Origin: Pseudomonadota bacterium
Lineage (GTDB): Bacteria; Pseudomonadota; Alphaproteobacteria; Rhizobiales; Xanthobacteraceae
Assembly (NCBI GenBank): GCA_023387555.1
Contig: JAEWHY010000587.1
Span: 1-8,938 of the forward strand
DNA length: 8,938 bases
Direction of reading: 5' to 3'
Made by a program: the position numbers and the translations under genes
The notes under the pieces: generated by a model
The model's input: only the letters and a program-made list of their open reading frames with translations
The model's database searches: none
Told to the model about the DNA's origin: nothing
Shown: positions 7,319-8,938 of the stretch, piece by piece
Layout of the letters: the number at the start of each line of letters is the position of its first letter
Position numbering within the stretch: the stretch's first letter is position 1

Positions 7319-7827
7319 TGGACCACGATTTCCTTGAACAGAACGGCATTCACCCGGCTGGGCGCGATGGCGTAATTGACCCGACGGGTCAGTTCTTCCT
7401 TCAGGCGATAAAGTCCGGCCGATCCGTCGAGATCGGTCGGGCGCAACTCGCGCAGATAGGTCTGAAAGGAATCCATCACCCGCGGCATCACCGGCTGGAC
7501 CTGCTGGACCATGCCCGCATCCGGCAGTTCGAGGACGATCTTCACCTTCAGATATTGCGGCCGCTCACCGCCGGCATTGGCGAGATTGACCAGGGTGTCG
7601 GGCAGATCGAGGAAGGCCGGCGGCTTCGGCGCCGGGGCGGCCACCTTGGCCGGCTCCTTGCTCTTCATCATGAAGTAGGCAGCGCCGGCGCCGCCACCGA
7701 TCACCAGCACCGCGGCCGCAATGATGAGCTTGAGCGGAAATGCGGATCTCGGCCTGGCCTTCCCCTTCGCGCTCTCGCCGGCATCCTGACTGCTTTCGAC
7801 CTCCGCGCGCTTGGTCTTGTCCGCCAT
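7315..7827 (-). CDS. fliL: Flagellar basal-body-associated protein FliL
   Basis: FliL is a single-span inner-membrane protein that surrounds or supports the stator units and raises motor torque. The 170-residue version starts with ATG at 7827. It shows a charged cytoplasmic N-terminus (1-31), a transmembrane helix (about 32-53, LKLIIAAAVLVIGGGAGAAYF), a Pro/Ala linker, and the periplasmic FliL domain (about 72-170) with YLKVKIVLEL, LRELRPTDLDGSAGLYRLKEEL and the family's usual ending, VNAVLFKEIVVQ. The start is preferred over an in-frame GTG at 7884 because GGGGG (7833-7837) sits five bases upstream of the ATG and MADKTK is a natural beginning, while the longer version adds an unlikely basic stretch. 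It is the first gene of the minus-strand run, and its stop overlaps fliM. Transcription probably starts in the divergent region shared with flgF. Confidence 0.95.
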   Translation of the reverse strand: MADKTKRAEVESSQDAGESAKGKARPRSAFPLKLIIAAAVLVIGGGAGAAYFMMKSKEPAKVAAPAPKPPAFLDLPDTLVNLANAGGERPQYLKVKIVLELPDAGMVQQVQPVMPRVMDSFQTYLRELRPTDLDGSAGLYRLKEELTRRVNYAIAPSRVNAVLFKEIVVQ

Positions 7828-7896
7828 GACAGCCCCCGATTTGGCGCGGGCTTGCCGTGAAGCCGTCGCAACCTGTGTGTGCACGTTACGGCCATG

Positions 7897-7904
7897 ATGG
7901 TTAA
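7897..7904 (-). promoter_or_regulatory. TTAACCAT element, possible CtrA half-type site for fliL
   Basis: Read towards fliL, the sequence is TTAACCAT, the well-conserved right half of many CtrA sites. The left half seven bases upstream is GAAA instead of TTAA, so only half of the full box is present. It lies 69 bases before the fliL ATG, a plausible promoter distance. Function is inferred from the motif, position and the known CtrA control of early flagellar operons in Caulobacter. Confidence 0.35.
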
Positions 7905-7906
7905 CG

Positions 7907-7940
7907 AAAACTTTCCAAACGCGGCCAAGCAGGAAGTTTT
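7907..7940. repeat. Inverted repeat AAAACTTTCC / GGAAGTTTT
   Basis: The left arm AAAACTTTCC (7907-7916) and right arm GGAAGTTTT (7932-7940) pair over nine positions with one bulged T, around a 15-base loop. It lies between the fliL-side TTAACCAT element and the TGCCGG repeats, near the middle of the divergent region. It may be an operator for a dimeric regulator or a hairpin separating the two divergent units. No known binding consensus is matched. Confidence 0.45.
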
Positions 7941-7988
7941 TGCCGGGTAGGCCCTGCCGGATTTGCCGGACCGGACCATCCCTGCCGT
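7941..7988. repeat. TGCCGG repeat cluster, candidate activator (FlbD-type) site
   Basis: TGCCGG occurs at 7941-7946, 7955-7960 and 7964-7969, with an imperfect TGCCGT at 7983-7988 and a further CCGGAC at 7971-7976. The cluster lies about 46-93 bases upstream of the sigma-54 -24 element, hence roughly -72 to -120 from the expected start. That is where enhancer sites for bacterial RpoN activators usually lie. In Caulobacter the activator of late flagellar sigma-54 promoters is FlbD, which binds GC-rich ftr elements. The link is by position; I could not test an ftr consensus. Confidence 0.4.
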
Positions 7989-7990
7989 GG

Positions 7991-8030
7991 ACATATTTCA
8001 GTTAACTATCTGATTTCCAATCATATTTGG
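7991..8030. promoter_or_regulatory. AT-rich spacer between repeat cluster and sigma-54 promoter
   Basis: This 40-base block is strikingly AT-rich in a GC-rich genome. It contains CATATTT twice (7992-7998 and 8022-8028, exactly 30 bases or about three helical turns apart), GTTAAC at 8001-8006, and a 5-3-5 inverted repeat TGATT-TCC-AATCA (8011-8023). Between an enhancer and a sigma-54 promoter such a block often serves DNA bending, for instance by IHF. No clean IHF consensus was found, so this is a positional inference. Confidence 0.35.
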
Positions 8031-8033
8031 CGT

Positions 8034-8049
8034 TGGCACGGTCGCTGCA
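8034..8049 (+). promoter_or_regulatory. Sigma-54 (RpoN) promoter of flgF
   Basis: TGGCACG-GTCG-CTGCA matches the RpoN consensus TGGCACG-N4-TTGCA with one difference (C for the first T of the -12 element). The invariant GG (8035-8036) and GC (8047-8048) are twelve bases apart, as required. Transcription would begin near 8060, giving a leader of about 85 bases before the flgF ATG. RpoN promoters drive the rod and hook genes in Caulobacter and relatives together with FlbD, which supports this assignment. Confidence 0.8.
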
Positions 8050-8132
8050 ATGGATATGGCGTCGCCGGCTTTGGGAGAGGTTTCGGCGCACCGTTCGGTT
8101 AACGCCTTGGGAGGGCGGAAACCGCAGCGATT

Positions 8133-8138
8133 GGGGAG
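8133..8138 (+). promoter_or_regulatory. flgF ribosome binding site
   Basis: GGGGAG lies seven bases before the ATG at 8146. It is a strong Shine-Dalgarno and fixes the flgF start. Confidence 0.75.
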
Positions 8139-8145
8139 ACCTTAG

Positions 8146-8892
8146 ATGCAGAACGCCCTACTGATCGGGTTGTCGCGGCAGATGTCGCTGCGCCGCGAAC
8201 TCGACGTGGTGTCGAACAACATCGCGAACATCAATACGACCGGCTTCAAGGCCGGGACGGCGGTGTTCGAGGAATATCTGATGCCGCACGCGCGCCATGA
8301 CGGCTTCGCGCACGGCAGCCGCAAGATGTCCTTCGTGCAGGATCGCTCGACCTGGCACGATCTGGGCCAGGGCCCGATCAAGCCGACCGGCAACCCGCTG
8401 GATGTCGCCATCGACGGCAACGCCTTTCTCGTAGTGCAGACGCAGCAAGGCGAACGCTACACCCGCAACGGAGCGTTCCAGATCAATCCGGCCGGACAAC
8501 TCATCACCGGCGAAGGCAACGCCGTGATGGGCGAGAACGGACCGATCCAGTTCCAGCCCGAGGACAAGGACATCATGATCAGCCGCGACGGCACGATCTC
8601 CGTACCGGAGGGCGTGCGCGGCAAGCTCAGGCTGGTCACCTTCGCGAACAGCCAGCAACTGCAAAAGGACGGCTCCTCGACCTTCAAGACGCCCGAGGGA
8701 GTCGAGCCGACGCCCGCGCAAAACCCGCACGTCATCCAGAACTCGCTCGAACAGTCCAACGTGAAGGCGGTGGTCGAGATGACCCGGATGATCGACGTCT
8801 CCCGCTCCTACACCCATGCCGCCACGCTGATCCAGCAGCACGGCGACATGCGACGCTCGGCGATCGAGCGACTTGCTGAAGTCCCGGCGTAG
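8146..8892 (+). CDS. flgF: Flagellar basal-body rod protein FlgF
   Basis: FlgF is a component of the proximal rod, exported through the flagellar type III apparatus and assembled in the periplasm. The 248-residue product has the typical family length. It has the N-terminal rod signature (about 3-35: LIGLSRQMSLRRELDVVSNNIANINTTGFK, split here as SRQMSLRRELDVVSNN and IANINTTGFK). A central domain of the FlgF/FlgG type follows (TGNPLDVAIDGNAFLVVQT; YTRNGAFQINPAGQLIT; LRLVTFANSQQL). The C-terminal helix completes the coiled-coil pair, with LEQSNVKAVVEMTRMIDVSRSY at about 201-222. Length and the immediate downstream flgG distinguish it from FlgG. The start ATG is backed by GGGGAG. Transcription is expected from the sigma-54 promoter at 8034. 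It is divergent from fliL and precedes flgG by 14 bases, the standard flgFG rod operon order. Confidence 0.96.
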   Translation: MQNALLIGLSRQMSLRRELDVVSNNIANINTTGFKAGTAVFEEYLMPHARHDGFAHGSRKMSFVQDRSTWHDLGQGPIKPTGNPLDVAIDGNAFLVVQTQQGERYTRNGAFQINPAGQLITGEGNAVMGENGPIQFQPEDKDIMISRDGTISVPEGVRGKLRLVTFANSQQLQKDGSSTFKTPEGVEPTPAQNPHVIQNSLEQSNVKAVVEMTRMIDVSRSYTHAATLIQQHGDMRRSAIERLAEVPA

Positions 8893-8894
8893 CA

Positions 8895-8900
8895 AAAGGA
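8895..8900 (+). promoter_or_regulatory. flgG ribosome binding site
   Basis: AAAGGA in the 14-base gap after flgF lies six bases before the ATG at 8907, supporting that start. Confidence 0.6.
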
Positions 8901-8906
8901 TTCGTC

Positions 8907-8938
8907 ATGCGCGCACTCCACACCGCAGCGACGGGAAT
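8907..8938 (+). CDS. flgG: Flagellar distal rod protein FlgG, N-terminal codons (partial)
   Basis: Only ten complete codons are present before the right edge, encoding MRALHTAATG. This matches the invariant beginning of FlgG (M.AL.TAATGM), the distal-rod protein. The position directly behind flgF, with its own AAAGGA ribosome site, agrees with the usual flgF-flgG-flgA-flgH order in alphaproteobacteria. Confidence 0.85.
   Translation, partial: MRALHTAATG

Noticed and set aside
7828..7884. Longer fliL starting at GTG 7884
   Set aside because: The ATG at 7827 has GGGGG five bases upstream and gives a typical FliL N-terminus. The extension has no ribosome site and would use up the likely leader.
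8001..8006. GTTAAC in the AT-rich block as a CtrA site
   Set aside because: No second TTAA half lies at the seven-base spacing on either side.
8098..8103. GTTAAC before flgF as a CtrA site
   Set aside because: It has no partner half-site at N7 and lies downstream of the sigma-54 promoter within the leader.
1..8938. A novel defence, mobile or biosynthetic system
   Set aside because: All genes fit flagellar assembly or a flagellar context. No transposase, integrase, nuclease, toxin, CRISPR repeat or tRNA was seen on either strand.

Overview
The window is a flagellar gene cluster from a high-GC alphaproteobacterium. Protein sequences, gene order and regulatory motifs fit the Bradyrhizobium / Rhodopseudomonas / Afipia group and its Caulobacter-like (polar or subpolar) flagellum. 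This placement rests on recognition of the sequences, not on a search. No mobile element, RNA gene, CRISPR array or defence system is visible.

Layout from left to right. (1) On the + strand, the tail of a probable fliO and a complete fliP, both for the type III export gate. (2) A convergent junction of 34 bases, then a very large minus-strand gene (1068-4667) for an exported 1199-residue protein. It has three or four AMIN-like beta modules, an Ala/Pro linker and a long TPR-type helical half; its function is unassigned. (3) A 109-base gap with a full CtrA box (TTAA-N7-TTAAC). (4) A tightly coupled minus-strand run, read from right to left: fliL, fliM, a small membrane-anchored coiled-coil protein, and a MotE/MgtE_N-like protein. 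Each junction is a 4-base NTGA start/stop overlap. (5) A divergent regulatory region (7828-8145) holding a TTAACCAT element on the fliL side, an inverted repeat, a TGCCGG repeat cluster, an AT-rich block and a near-perfect sigma-54 promoter. (6) On the + strand, flgF and the first codons of flgG for the rod.

The genes cover several parts of one machine: export gate (FliO, FliP), C-ring switch (FliM), motor-associated inner-membrane proteins (FliL, MotE-like, small coiled-coil protein), proximal and distal rod (FlgF, FlgG), and an uncharacterised exported scaffold-like protein. The regulatory sites suggest the flagellar hierarchy known from Caulobacter: CtrA for the early genes (fliL run, TPR gene), RpoN with an FlbD-type activator for the rod genes.

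The least understood parts are the 1199-residue exported protein beside the MotE-like gene, and the small coiled-coil gene between fliM and motE.
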